A stretch of DNA of 64,000 nucleotides, taken from positions 190,112 to 254,111 of the forward strand of contig NZ_MWLK01000030.1 of the NCBI RefSeq assembly GCF_002198715.1, in the 5' to 3' direction. The translations under genes and the position numbers were made by a program. Position 1 is the first letter of the stretch. Each line of letters starts with the position of its first letter. The notes under the pieces were generated by a model that was not told the origin of the DNA, did no database searches, and worked only from the letters and a program-made list of their open reading frames with translations. Source of the DNA: Rhodomicrobium sp. R_RK_3. GTDB taxonomy: Bacteria > Pseudomonadota > Alphaproteobacteria > Rhizobiales > Rhodomicrobiaceae. Shown here one piece after another: positions 46,079-55,857 of this stretch.

Positions 46079-48166
46079 ATGCCGCTTGCGAATGCCCCTC
46101 TTGACGACGTCCAGCGCCGCTTCGTCGAAGCTGCGGATGGCCATATTCGCCTGCTTGCACCTGCAGGTAGCGGCAAAACGCACTCGCTTCTCCATCGGTG
46201 TGTCGAGCTCTTTGAACGTAACGGCGGCGCCGTCCGCTTTCTGATCGTCACTTTTACGCGCGCGGCGCGGGATGAATTGCGCGCGCGCCTGCACACCGGT
46301 CCCTTCGCGACGATTGCAAGCTCATGCGATGTCGTGACCTTGAACGGATATGGCTGGCGGTGCGTGCGCGGCGCTTTTACCCAGCCGCGTCTTTCGGTTT
46401 CCGAGTTTGACCGGCTGAACCTTGTGCGCGCTCAGCTCTCGTCGGCATGGGCGGAAATCGAGCCTTTGCGCGCCGGGATGGAGGCGCACGCCTTCAACCT
46501 TCCAAGGTTGCTGGCCAATCTCCTCGACACGATGAAGACCCTCGGCTTCGACCATGAGAAAGGGACGTTGCGCCATGCCAACGATCGGCTGGAGGCGCTC
46601 GATGAACTGGGCCTGATCAATCTTCTCGATGAACCGCGCGAAAAACTCCTGGAGTTCGGAGTGATCGAGAACGGCCGCTGGGAGAGCTTTCTTGACGTCG
46701 CCCTGCCGTTTTTCGTCAACGCATGTCGCCTGCAACAGGCCCAGGCCGCCTTCACGATGGAGGATCAGAAATATTTTGGCTGGCTCGTGCTGCGCCGCCA
46801 TCTCGCTGAGAACAGGCGGCCCGCACTGGATGCGGCGATCACCCATATCCTGGTCGATGAATTCCAGGACATTAATCCGTTGGACCTCAGTCTCGTCCTG
46901 ACAATCGCCGATCTTCACAGCAGCCGGCTGACCATCGTTGGCGACGACGATCAGGCGATCTTCGAATGGCGTGGCGCCGCGCCGGACTTCATCCTCCTGC
47001 CGAAGATGCATCTGGAGCGCGAGTTTTCCACCCATATCCTGACCAAGAACTATCGCTGCCCGCGCAACATCGTCGAAAAAAGTGCAAGGCTGATCGCCCA
47101 CAACAAGCGGCGGGAAAAGAAGGATATGATTCCCGTCTCGCTGGCCGAGGCGCAGATCGACAGGCTGCACGGCGAAGCCTTTCTCGATACGACCAACAAA
47201 ATCACGGACGAGATCGCCGGCTTCGTGAGGGCGCGGATTCCCGGCGCGCGCATGGCGCTGCTGTCGAGAAAGCGCGCGCAACTCATTCCCTATCAGATCC
47301 TTCTCGCCCGTGATGAGATCCCATTCTGTGCGGCTGAGGATCTGCACGTCTTCCTGTCCGATACATTCGACCGGCTGCTGCGTGCGCTTCGTATCCGCCA
47401 CACTGCCTCGCAGATGCCCGCGCTTGCGCAGATGGGCATCCGCCTGCCAACCGTCGTTGATGACATTATGGCGCTGAGCGACAGCGTGCAGCGCTATCCG
47501 CTGAGAAAGGCAGAAGCCGACGCCATTGCAACCTATCTGCGCAAGTCTCAGCCGATCACCTATGACGCGGCGCTGGAAGCGCTCCAGGCCTATTCCGGTC
47601 CCATCCGCGGCAAGGCGGATGACAGCCGGACGGTCCAGAAGTTCGCCATCAGCTTGCGGAAATTTCTGCACGCGCCGCATGTGCGGGGGGCGATCGAGGC
47701 TTTGCAGACGCTTTATAGCGGCTTCAAACAGGACTACGGCCGTGGCCAGGAGGACATTTTCCTGGCTGATCCACCATTCTTTTATCTTGCCGCCTTTGCG
47801 GGCACCTATGGAGAGGACTTCCAGCGCTTCATCGACGATCTCGACAAGGCCAAGGCGACGTTGGTAAGGCTGCCGGGCATGGATGGGGGCGACGATGGGG
47901 TTGATGCCGAGTGGCGCAAGCCCGTGCATCTGATGACCGCGCTGCGGGCCAAGGGGAAGGAGTTCGACACCGTTGTCATGCTCGATGTCGTCGACGGCAT
48001 CTGGCCGCTGCGCCGCGCAAAGACCGAACGGCAGGTCGAGGGCGAACGCCGGCTCTTTTATGTTGCAATGACGCGGGCGAAAAAGCGGCTGATCGTTACA
48101 ACGAGCGGTCGCATCGGCGACGAGGTGGCTCTGCCATCTCCATTCCTCGCCGAGGCCGGTCTTTAG
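46079..48166 (+). CDS. UvrD/Rep-like SF1A helicase
   Basis: The product is 695 aa. Motifs in order: Q-motif region, Walker A APAGSGKTHS at residues 27-36, TFTRAARDEL (Ia), LVDEFQDINPLDL (II), VGDDDQAIFEWRGA (III), KNYRCPRNIV (IV), ALRAKGKEFDTVVMLDVVDG (V) and RLFYVAMTRAKKRL (VI). It should translocate 3'-5' on single-stranded DNA. No nuclease domain is fused. The ATG lacks a strong ribosome site. Its end converges with the end of zorD, 46 bp away. It may be part of the helicase block or an accessory of Zorya. Confidence 0.9.
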   Translation: MPLANAPLDDVQRRFVEAADGHIRLLAPAGSGKTHSLLHRCVELFERNGGAVRFLIVTFTRAARDELRARLHTGPFATIASSCDVVTLNGYGWRCVRGAFTQPRLSVSEFDRLNLVRAQLSSAWAEIEPLRAGMEAHAFNLPRLLANLLDTMKTLGFDHEKGTLRHANDRLEALDELGLINLLDEPREKLLEFGVIENGRWESFLDVALPFFVNACRLQQAQAAFTMEDQKYFGWLVLRRHLAENRRPALDAAITHILVDEFQDINPLDLSLVLTIADLHSSRLTIVGDDDQAIFEWRGAAPDFILLPKMHLEREFSTHILTKNYRCPRNIVEKSARLIAHNKRREKKDMIPVSLAEAQIDRLHGEAFLDTTNKITDEIAGFVRARIPGARMALLSRKRAQLIPYQILLARDEIPFCAAEDLHVFLSDTFDRLLRALRIRHTASQMPALAQMGIRLPTVVDDIMALSDSVQRYPLRKAEADAIATYLRKSQPITYDAALEALQAYSGPIRGKADDSRTVQKFAISLRKFLHAPHVRGAIEALQTLYSGFKQDYGRGQEDIFLADPPFFYLAAFAGTYGEDFQRFIDDLDKAKATLVRLPGMDGGDDGVDAEWRKPVHLMTALRAKGKEFDTVVMLDVVDGIWPLRRAKTERQVEGERRLFYVAMTRAKKRLIVTTSGRIGDEVALPSPFLAEAGL

Positions 48167-48212
48167 TGTATCGAAACGTGTACAGATGGAACACGGTTAC
48201 GCGTGCGGCGCT

Positions 48213-51200
48213 CTAGCTGACGCGGCCCAGGGCCTCGCCGAATAGCAGTTCTACGTCGCCATCGTCCACCGGCGGCATCAGCATGTCGCGCGAGAGCGCA
48301 CGCTTGCGCTCCAGCAATCGGTCCAGTGTGACATCGAAGCTCGCCTCGCCAAAGAACGGATGAACCGCGAGCGGCACATGGACCGTGACCGGCCTGACCT
48401 GCCCGATGCGATAGCAGCGGTCGTTACACTGGTCCTCGACAGCCGGATTCCACCAACGCGACAGATGGATCACATGGTTTGCCGCCGTAATGGTGAGGCC
48501 AATGCCTGCCGCCTTGGGCGACAGGACCAACAGGCCGAAGCCGTCGCGGGCGTTTTGAAAGGCATCCACGATGGCAAGCCGCTTCTCGCCGGGCACGCCG
48601 CCATTGATGATAGCCGGTGGCGCGGCAAGGCTGAAATGCGTGGCCATGGCGCTGGCAAAGATCTTCTGCATTGCCAGATCTTCGAGGAACACCAACGCTT
48701 TCTCGCCTTCTTCGGAAATCGTCTTCAGGATAGACTCGCTTTGCGCCAGCCGGGCGGAGCGGCCGATCCAGTTGCGGACTGACGCCTCGTCGAACGGATC
48801 GACGCCATCCGTCCCGTCGGGATGCAGCGAGATGCCGCGAAAGGCGTGGATGGCACGCAACATGTCGCCATGGCCGCGTCCCCCTTCCTGGGCGGTAAAT
48901 CGCGCGTCGGCGTAGGCCTGGGCTTGGGCAGGGGGCATTTCCGCCGGCAGAGTGATCTGCCGTTTCTCGGGTAGTCCTACCAGGATGTCGGATTTCATGC
49001 GGCGCAGCATCGGCGCGGGCGTGCGGGCGTCGGGACGGTCGAGCTTGGCTTTCAGCGCACCGCGTTCGCTTTCGTCCCCACTCTCGTACCGCTTTACGAA
49101 GCCCTTCAACTCACCCAGATAGCCCGGCACGGCGCGATCCATGATGCACCAGATGTCGGCCAGGCGATTTTCGATCGGTGTCCCCGTCATGGCGAGAATG
49201 AAATCGGCATTCATCGCTTTCGCCGCCTGCGTATTGATGGCGCCAGGACTCTTGATCTTCTGCGCCTCGTCGAACAGCACGACCGAAAAGGCCACTCGCG
49301 CGAACGCCCGGTGATGGTTGGCGAGCGTCTCATAGGTCGTCAGCACCCAATCGGCATCGCGCAGCCGGGCGACATCGAGCGAATCCTCCTTGCGCCAACC
49401 ATCGCCCGTCGCGCTTTTCAACCGGGAGAGCGCCGAGCCAAATGCATCCAGCCGCTCGCCGAGAGCGCCCGGCTGGAGGTGGCGCTCGGCTTCATCGATC
49501 CAGTTGCGCAGGAGCGCCGTCGGCGCGACGACGAGCATGGGCTGGTGCGCCACGCCCTCATCTATGCCCTGCTGCGCCCGGTTCTTGCGCACCCAGGCCA
49601 GGAAGGTGAGAGCCTGGAATGTCTTCCCGAGCCCCATATCGTCGGCGAGCAGGACGCCCGGCCAGCCCGCGGTCCACGCGTCGGCCAGCCAGCGAAATCC
49701 CTCTTCCTGATGCGGCTTCGGGCTTGACCACGCGATGGTTCCCGCCGGAAAATCCGGAGCGAGAACTGATATTCGCGGATAATGGCGTCTGAGATAATCG
49801 AGGCCGTCGAGGTTCTGACTGATCAGCAGGACATGCTGGTCGGCAGCGGCGTCCGGTCCCGGTGCCGCATCGCCGCCTGCGGGATCTGCACCGGCTTCGC
49901 CAGGGCCCCGCCCGTCATCGGGGGCAGGCTGATATGGCTCCCACAATTCGTCAAAGCCTGGCTTCGTCTCCGGTTCGAGCAGTCCGAGGCTGGACAGAAC
50001 CTTGCCGACCGCCTCCGTCGGTAGGCTATGTCCCAGAACCGTCATCTCGCGCTCGCCGGCTTCGACGGCCTTGCCATGGGCCGCTCTGATCTGGTCGGCC
50101 TCTTCGCTGCCCATGACGATTGTCACCGCCCCGATCTTCACCGGGAAACGCTCGGGCATCCATTGGCCGGCCGGCGTTTTGAGCCAGGGCAGACTCGGTT
50201 TTTCCCAGATACCGAGCCCGATCACCCTTTCGGCATATTGATGCGTCTCCACGATCAGCCGCGCGGCGATCTTTTCCTGTTCCGGCTCGTCGAATCGATC
50301 GTCGGCGCCTGCGCTGTCTCCCCGTACCGCATCAAGAGCCGCCGCAATGGCCGGGCGCGGATTGCGGATGAACGCTTCGCGCTCGGCCCGCGGGGCGCTG
50401 CGCTTCTTGCGCAACACGTCGAGTGCGCAGCGAAGCTCCGGCTCGACGACGAGATATTGCTGCCGCCCCAGCACATAGGCCTGCGGCGTGTCCGTCTCCT
50501 GCATGAATTTTCGTAAGAACACGCCTTGCAGGTCGGGCGGCAGGAGCGCATCGGCGACCTCATCGCGAGGGCGGCCGAACCCGGCGGGGTCCCCATCCGC
50601 ATCCGGCACGGGCGCTTCGTCATCCGTTTGCGCCGCCGAGCGCTCGCGCCGCATCACGATGGGCTCGAAGTCTGGACCGTCCCGCGTCTGCCGGATGTCG
50701 AGCGCCAGAGAGCCGGCCTGATAGATCGTCAGATGGTCGATATAGGCGTCCGCCCGAGCTGCCTGTCCGGTAACCGTGCGGTAGGCCTCCTGGACCGGCA
50801 GCCACGCTTCAATGCGCCGTTCGGCGTTCTGTCCATCGGTCCGATTGTAAGCATCCACGGCCTCGATCAGGCGGTAAAGCGCCTTCGAAAGCCTGCCCTG
50901 CCTCTCACCGGAGCGGACAAGGCATCCCTTGCGCTCAGGACGGATGGCAAGAGTGTTTTCGTCGTACCAGCGGCAACGGATATGACCGTCGGCATCGGTC
51001 ATCAACCCCTCGAAACTCAGCGTGACCGAGAGCGAGGCGAGCGGCGGCAAGCCCATGGCCTCGGCGACGGAAGCGGGCAAGGAGACAGCGTTTTCGTGAG
51101 GGATGAGCACGCCATCGCCTGGGCTGCCATGGAGCACGCCGCCACCCTCCTTGACCGTGGCAAGGAGGGTGGCGGCTAGCCGCCTTTCCGCGCCGGCCAG

Positions 51201-51302
51201 AGCGGACCATTCCGCGGGTGGGACCGTCCGACGCCGCAGGAGGCCGCGCTGCTCGAATGTTATAAGGACACCGTCATCAGTTGGGGTGGCGATAAAGGTC
51301 AT
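48213..51302 (-). CDS. zorD: Zorya type I ZorD, SNF2-like helicase
   Basis: The product is 1029 aa. The N-terminal 480 residues have a variable fold with an acidic, low-complexity linker near 465-500 (DDGRGPGEAGADPAGGDA). The helicase core has Walker A LADDMGLGKTFQAL near residue 560, LFDEAQKIKSPG (DEAQ), a TGTPIENRLAD motif III, and motif VI region LSRWWNPAVEDQCNDRCYRIG. Known ZorD proteins act as the nucleic-acid effector of type I Zorya. It starts four bases after the zorC stop, in the order zorA, zorB, zorC, zorD. Confidence 0.9.
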   Translation of the reverse strand: MTFIATPTDDGVLITFEQRGLLRRRTVPPAEWSALAGAERRLAATLLATVKEGGGVLHGSPGDGVLIPHENAVSLPASVAEAMGLPPLASLSVTLSFEGLMTDADGHIRCRWYDENTLAIRPERKGCLVRSGERQGRLSKALYRLIEAVDAYNRTDGQNAERRIEAWLPVQEAYRTVTGQAARADAYIDHLTIYQAGSLALDIRQTRDGPDFEPIVMRRERSAAQTDDEAPVPDADGDPAGFGRPRDEVADALLPPDLQGVFLRKFMQETDTPQAYVLGRQQYLVVEPELRCALDVLRKKRSAPRAEREAFIRNPRPAIAAALDAVRGDSAGADDRFDEPEQEKIAARLIVETHQYAERVIGLGIWEKPSLPWLKTPAGQWMPERFPVKIGAVTIVMGSEEADQIRAAHGKAVEAGEREMTVLGHSLPTEAVGKVLSSLGLLEPETKPGFDELWEPYQPAPDDGRGPGEAGADPAGGDAAPGPDAAADQHVLLISQNLDGLDYLRRHYPRISVLAPDFPAGTIAWSSPKPHQEEGFRWLADAWTAGWPGVLLADDMGLGKTFQALTFLAWVRKNRAQQGIDEGVAHQPMLVVAPTALLRNWIDEAERHLQPGALGERLDAFGSALSRLKSATGDGWRKEDSLDVARLRDADWVLTTYETLANHHRAFARVAFSVVLFDEAQKIKSPGAINTQAAKAMNADFILAMTGTPIENRLADIWCIMDRAVPGYLGELKGFVKRYESGDESERGALKAKLDRPDARTPAPMLRRMKSDILVGLPEKRQITLPAEMPPAQAQAYADARFTAQEGGRGHGDMLRAIHAFRGISLHPDGTDGVDPFDEASVRNWIGRSARLAQSESILKTISEEGEKALVFLEDLAMQKIFASAMATHFSLAAPPAIINGGVPGEKRLAIVDAFQNARDGFGLLVLSPKAAGIGLTITAANHVIHLSRWWNPAVEDQCNDRCYRIGQVRPVTVHVPLAVHPFFGEASFDVTLDRLLERKRALSRDMLMPPVDDGDVELLFGEALGRVS

Positions 51303-51306
51303 CTGA

Positions 51307-52746
51307 TTACCGGTATTTCTCTCGCGACAGGCGAATGCCCGTTAGCTCGTGGAGCTTGTCGGCAACAGCATTCTGCCAGGCGCAGCTTGCCGGGCTCATA
51401 TGCGCGAGATCCCAATCGCAAGAGGAACCGTCGAGCCCCTGCCTCAACTCCCTTGCGGTGTACAAGGCACTGTACAGTCTCGGCGCTCCTTTGTTCTCCG
51501 CGTCGTGCCAGATGCGCACCTTACCGTTATGGCTCCATTCGGCGATGACCATTCGGCCGACGCGCAGTAGCAGCACGGATTGGCCGTTCTGAACACCGCT
51601 CTGTGCAAATCTCCCCACGGAAATGTCTTTAAGTCCCATCCGCCTGGCCTCAGCGTAGCCGACATCATCGAATACGACCCATGCCTCCTGCACGATGCTT
51701 TGGCCATCGCTGCCCTTGGTGTCGAAAACCGCGTTCCAGAACTTGCGCCGCCAACGCCACATCCGGTCGTTCGCAACCGCATCCACGACGTCGAGGAATT
51801 GATTGATGCTCTCCTTAGTCAGCCAGCGCCGGGCGATCCGCGCGGCATCTTCCATCGACCGCCATGCGGCTGCCCGTGACCGCGGATCGCCGATGGCACG
51901 GAGGATCAGCGCGAGCGTTTCGGATTGCACATCGGCGGGCGGATTCGTCGCGCTGTACGGCAGCAGCAGCGCATTGGCAAATTCAGCCTTGTGGTGAGGG
52001 AAGAACAGCTTGCCGGTGGCCTTATCCACGGCCAGCGCCTTAACGAATTCGAGCCTCTCGCGCGGGGAGATGCCGCTGTCCGCGGCCAACTGCTGCAGAG
52101 CCGCGAATGCGCAGGGCTCCACGAAGCCGCCTTGTGACAATTGCATGCTTTCAAGGCCAAGACCTTGTAGGACCGCGGTCGGCGGCAGACGGCGTTCGAT
52201 TGCCTGCCGTCCCAGTCTCTTGGGCCCTTCGGGTAATGAGAACAGTCTCAGATGGCTCTGTAACAGCGCATAAGGATGGCCTGCATGGGCGGAGAGTTGC
52301 TCCAGGGCGGCGCTCACCATTTTGAGGCCGGGCCTGTCTTCCCGATATTGCACCAGATAGGCATTGCAGAGCGCACGGGAGGCGCGTTTGTCGGCGAAGT
52401 CCTGCAACTGCTTCAGGAAGCGGAGAAGCAGTGACTCCTCGCCGCCAATTGCGGGCCTGGTCTCCCACAGGCACCACGCGCCATCCCGGGCGCGCCGCAG
52501 CGAGATCGGAGCGGCGCCCTGCAACTCGCCGGCCAGAAGCTCGGCGACGACGTTATAGTCCTTCCCCGGCCGCCGCTGCGCGTCATCGCCGGGGGCCATG
52601 GCTGCCGCCACCTGCGCGAGCCGGCTTTCCGGTGAGCCTGAGCGGCGTCCACCGTGACGGGCATTGAGCTCGGCGATGGCGTGCGCCAAACGACCACCGC
52701 TTCCGTGGTGATCGTTGTCGTGTTTGCCGCCCCCTTCGCCGTTCAT
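51307..52746 (-). CDS. zorC: Zorya type I ZorC
   Basis: The product is 479 aa from the ATG at 52746, chosen because GGAGGG lies five bases upstream; an open extension of 25 codons overlaps zorB and has none. The N-terminal 45 residues are polar and Gly/His/Arg-rich, followed by a helical domain and a C-terminal part with WRWRRKFWNAVFD and WVVFDDVGYAEARRMG. ZorC proteins carry the EH-signature domain and are DNA-binding in studied systems; identity here rests on position between zorB and zorD, length and residual pattern. Confidence 0.8.
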   Translation of the reverse strand: MNGEGGGKHDNDHHGSGGRLAHAIAELNARHGGRRSGSPESRLAQVAAAMAPGDDAQRRPGKDYNVVAELLAGELQGAAPISLRRARDGAWCLWETRPAIGGEESLLLRFLKQLQDFADKRASRALCNAYLVQYREDRPGLKMVSAALEQLSAHAGHPYALLQSHLRLFSLPEGPKRLGRQAIERRLPPTAVLQGLGLESMQLSQGGFVEPCAFAALQQLAADSGISPRERLEFVKALAVDKATGKLFFPHHKAEFANALLLPYSATNPPADVQSETLALILRAIGDPRSRAAAWRSMEDAARIARRWLTKESINQFLDVVDAVANDRMWRWRRKFWNAVFDTKGSDGQSIVQEAWVVFDDVGYAEARRMGLKDISVGRFAQSGVQNGQSVLLLRVGRMVIAEWSHNGKVRIWHDAENKGAPRLYSALYTARELRQGLDGSSCDWDLAHMSPASCAWQNAVADKLHELTGIRLSREKYR

Positions 52747-52768
52747 ACGCGCCCTCCGCGATACAGGA

Positions 52769-53650
52769 TCATTCCGGCGTGATCTCCCAACCGCTCGCAG
52801 CCTTGCTACCGCCAGGGCCACGCAGCATCTGGATTTTCAGCTCCATTTCGCGCAGCAGGCGAGACACTTCCGAGAGCCTTTCGCGCTGGTTAGCTTCCAT
52901 CACGAAGCGAAGATCGATGCGCCGGTTGAGGTCATGGTTTTCCTTTGACTGGCCTATCGAGGCGGGGCGCGTGGACGAATAGCCGGAAACCGAGAGCACT
53001 TCGCGCTTCTCGCCGTTGCGAAGCTTGCGCAGCGACGGGGCAGTCTCGATGATCGCCCGATAGGTATTGACAGCGCGCTCGGTCGAAAGCTGCCAGTTTC
53101 TGTCATCTAGGCCGGTCACGTCCGTATGCCCCTCGATGAAGACGGTCTCAACTCGGTTCACTTCGCTACTTGCCGGACATTTCACGTTCTCGGGACACTG
53201 TGTGAAGGCCGGCAAGGTCTCCGCCAGCGCGTTTGCAATTTTCTGCACATTCGTTTTCGCCGGCGGATCGAGATCGGACTTGTCGGGTGCGAACCGCACC
53301 GCCTTTTCGGTCAGGCGCAATATGCCATTAGCCTCGTCGATCTCGACGGCGAGCCCATCGGCCTTCAGGCGCCCCTTGAGGGTTTCGAGAAATCGGCGGC
53401 GCGCGGCGTCGGCCTCGTTCAGCAGTGCAAACTCCTGGCCAATGCGTCTTTGCAGCTCCTCGATTTGCTGGGCGAGTTCTTTGGCAATGTCGAGCTTGTT
53501 GACCTGCTCGTCGGTTTTCTGCCGGAAGTTCAGCGCAAAGACCATGAGCATAATAATGAAAATGAACAGGATGCCGACCATCATGTCGGTCATCGAGATG
53601 AAGTAGTTTTCGTCTTCTTCCTCATGGGCAGTCTGATTCTCGGCCAGCAT
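52769..53650 (-). CDS. zorB: Zorya ZorB, MotB/OmpA-like stator
   Basis: The product is 293 aa. A single membrane segment (MVGILFIFIIMLMVFAL, residues 24-40) is preceded by the ion-channel Asp22 in SMTDMM. An extracytoplasmic coiled coil leads to an OmpA-like peptidoglycan-binding domain with IEGHTDVTGLDDRNWQLSTE near residue 175. In Zorya, ZorB pairs with ZorA to form a proton-driven motor anchored in the cell wall. Its ATG overlaps the zorA TGA by one base (TGATG), which couples their translation. Confidence 0.93.
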   Translation of the reverse strand: MLAENQTAHEEEDENYFISMTDMMVGILFIFIIMLMVFALNFRQKTDEQVNKLDIAKELAQQIEELQRRIGQEFALLNEADAARRRFLETLKGRLKADGLAVEIDEANGILRLTEKAVRFAPDKSDLDPPAKTNVQKIANALAETLPAFTQCPENVKCPASSEVNRVETVFIEGHTDVTGLDDRNWQLSTERAVNTYRAIIETAPSLRKLRNGEKREVLSVSGYSSTRPASIGQSKENHDLNRRIDLRFVMEANQRERLSEVSRLLREMELKIQMLRGPGGSKAASGWEITPE

Positions 53651-55857
53651 CAGCGTGCCTCATCGTGATGGCCGTTGGCGGCATGTTGCTTGCGGCTGTG
53701 GTCGAGAGTGTCGGCCATGCTCTCTGCCGCGAGGGTCAGGCTATCGAGAAGCGGATTGAGCCCCTGTATAGCCTTCGCGAGGGCCAAGTCGACAGCAGTG
53801 ACCTGCCCCGAAAGAATTTGCGACTGGTCGCCGGTCGATTTTGACAGCGTCTGAACTGCGCGTCCCAACGCCGTATCGACGTCCTTAAAGTTATCCTTGA
53901 ACTCACTCCAGAAAGCCTGGGTCTGCCCGTTGGTGGCCTGCAAGGCGCCCGCGAGCACACCCACCTCCGTCTGCATTTGCCTCAGCGCCTCAGCGGATTT
54001 GTCGAGGCTGCCGTTCATGCTCTCGCTCGCGGCGGCGAACCGCTCGCCGACCTGCGTCAGAGGCACGGTCGCTATGCGAATATCCTGCGCCGTACTGCTG
54101 AAGGCGTCGGCGGTCTTGCGCGCTTCGCTCGCCGTGCCCTCCAAAGCCGAGCGCTGATTGCCGAGCGCCGTCTCGACCGCCAGCATTTGTTTTGTAAGCG
54201 TGTTGAAGCGCTCGCCTATCTGGCCGACCGCCTGCTCGACGGCGCGGTTCAGCCGTGCCGCCACCTCCTCCAACGCGGTGGCAAGGCTTTCCTGCATGCG
54301 CCCTTGCGCGGCGGTCGCCCCTTCCGTGGCCCGATCCAGCAGCGCATGCCGCGCCGTCTGCTGAGTGTCGGCCGCGTGCGCTTGCTGCTCCATCGCGGTC
54401 TGCATGGCGTTCAGGCGCTCACCGAGGCCGGTGATCTGGCCGTCGAGCTTGGCCATCACGAGACCCATGGCCTCCTCAAGCTTGCCGGAGGCTTTTCCAG
54501 CCGCGCTGCCGAGCCCGGTCTCCACCTCGGCATTGGCCCTTTCCAGCGTCTCCTTCAGTGTTACCAGCACTGACGCGAGCGCATCGCGGCTTTCCGTTGA
54601 AGTTTGTCCAAAGCTGCGGCCGGCATCCTCGATGAAGGCTTTCAGTTGCTCGGCGGACTCCGCCATGCGCCGCCCAAAATTCTCCCCGCTGCCGCGAAGA
54701 TCGTTCTGCATCGCCGCGAGTGTCTTTTCCATTTGCGCCAGCGTCCCGGCGAGAGCCTTCATCTCGGTACCCGCGCTGCCCTGAACGGAGTCGCCGAACT
54801 TCGTCAGCATTTCCGTCATGCCTGTCTGGCTATTGGCCTTCAGATCGCCAACCGCTCGCTCGATGCTCGCCGAGACTGGCGCCATGGCCGAGACGATGGC
54901 CTCGTTCATCACCGGAGCGATATGCGCGCCCATGCGGGCGAAGAACTCGCCCTGGGTGATATCCTTGAGCTGTGCGAGTTGCTCTCTCAGCGTTGCGTTC
55001 ATCTCCAGCGAGATGGATTGCGGCGCCGTGTAGAGAAGTCCGCTTTCCAGTGAGGCGCAGAAATCATCCAAGGCCGCCTCGATGGCCATGGAATAGATGC
55101 GGAAGACAAGTGACAGGACGATCGAGGCGCCAAGCCCCGCGATGGAGGTCGCGAATTTGAACGTCGCGATATTGAGAAGCTGCGTCATCGCCGTCTGCAT
55201 GGCTTCAGCGTTCGCGGCCGAAGCGGCTTGCCCTGCCTTGCCGAGCGCCAGGACAAGGCCGATGAATGTCAGAAGCAGACCGATGCCGACAAAATAGCCG
55301 GGAATGGCGTTCATCAACTTCAGGCCTGGGAGTTGTTCCCTTGCGAGACCTGCGTTGAAAAAAGCCTGCGGCCGGACGGTGTTGCGGATCTGGTCCTTGT
55401 CCGTGTCGGCAAGCGTTTCGCAGAACTTGACGAAGGCATGGCCAACAACCGGCCGCTCGTGCAACTTATCGTAGAGTGCAGGGAAATTCTGTGCGAAAAG
55501 GCGGCGGCGCTCGCTCCTCGACTTCGCTTTTCTCGTCACGTCGTCGATCAACTTGCGTGCATCGGCCGCCACAAGGTGCACGCACAAGACGTATAAGAGC
55601 CCGTATGCGATGGCCAGGCCCGCCGCGATAACGACCAGAAGGGCTGCGAGGGCGTAGACGAAATCTCTGTTGCTAAGGTCCGCCGTCCCTCCCGCCCACA
55701 CCTCTCCCAGGGTGGACGAGATTAGCTCCGGATTGTGAAACGGCACCCAACCTGGAGTCAACTCGACCGCTACGACGATGATCGCCAGAAAAGCGATCCA
55801 TCGGACAATGGGTGGAAAGGTGATCCGCCGGATTATCGAATAAAGAAAAATCGTCAT
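53650..55857 (-). CDS. zorA: Zorya ZorA, MotA-like motor with cytoplasmic tail
   Basis: The product is 735 aa. The first 270 residues contain membrane segments near 18-36, 68-92, 188-210 (NAIPGYFVGIGLLLTFIG) and 230-255, the MotA/TolQ/ExbB arrangement. Residues 290-735 form a very long predicted coiled-coil tail rich in Ala, Glu, Gln and Thr, which in studied systems extends into the cytoplasm. It is the first gene of the operon zorABCD; the promoter must lie in 55858-56100. Confidence 0.93.
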   Translation of the reverse strand: MTIFLYSIIRRITFPPIVRWIAFLAIIVVAVELTPGWVPFHNPELISSTLGEVWAGGTADLSNRDFVYALAALLVVIAAGLAIAYGLLYVLCVHLVAADARKLIDDVTRKAKSRSERRRLFAQNFPALYDKLHERPVVGHAFVKFCETLADTDKDQIRNTVRPQAFFNAGLAREQLPGLKLMNAIPGYFVGIGLLLTFIGLVLALGKAGQAASAANAEAMQTAMTQLLNIATFKFATSIAGLGASIVLSLVFRIYSMAIEAALDDFCASLESGLLYTAPQSISLEMNATLREQLAQLKDITQGEFFARMGAHIAPVMNEAIVSAMAPVSASIERAVGDLKANSQTGMTEMLTKFGDSVQGSAGTEMKALAGTLAQMEKTLAAMQNDLRGSGENFGRRMAESAEQLKAFIEDAGRSFGQTSTESRDALASVLVTLKETLERANAEVETGLGSAAGKASGKLEEAMGLVMAKLDGQITGLGERLNAMQTAMEQQAHAADTQQTARHALLDRATEGATAAQGRMQESLATALEEVAARLNRAVEQAVGQIGERFNTLTKQMLAVETALGNQRSALEGTASEARKTADAFSSTAQDIRIATVPLTQVGERFAAASESMNGSLDKSAEALRQMQTEVGVLAGALQATNGQTQAFWSEFKDNFKDVDTALGRAVQTLSKSTGDQSQILSGQVTAVDLALAKAIQGLNPLLDSLTLAAESMADTLDHSRKQHAANGHHDEAR

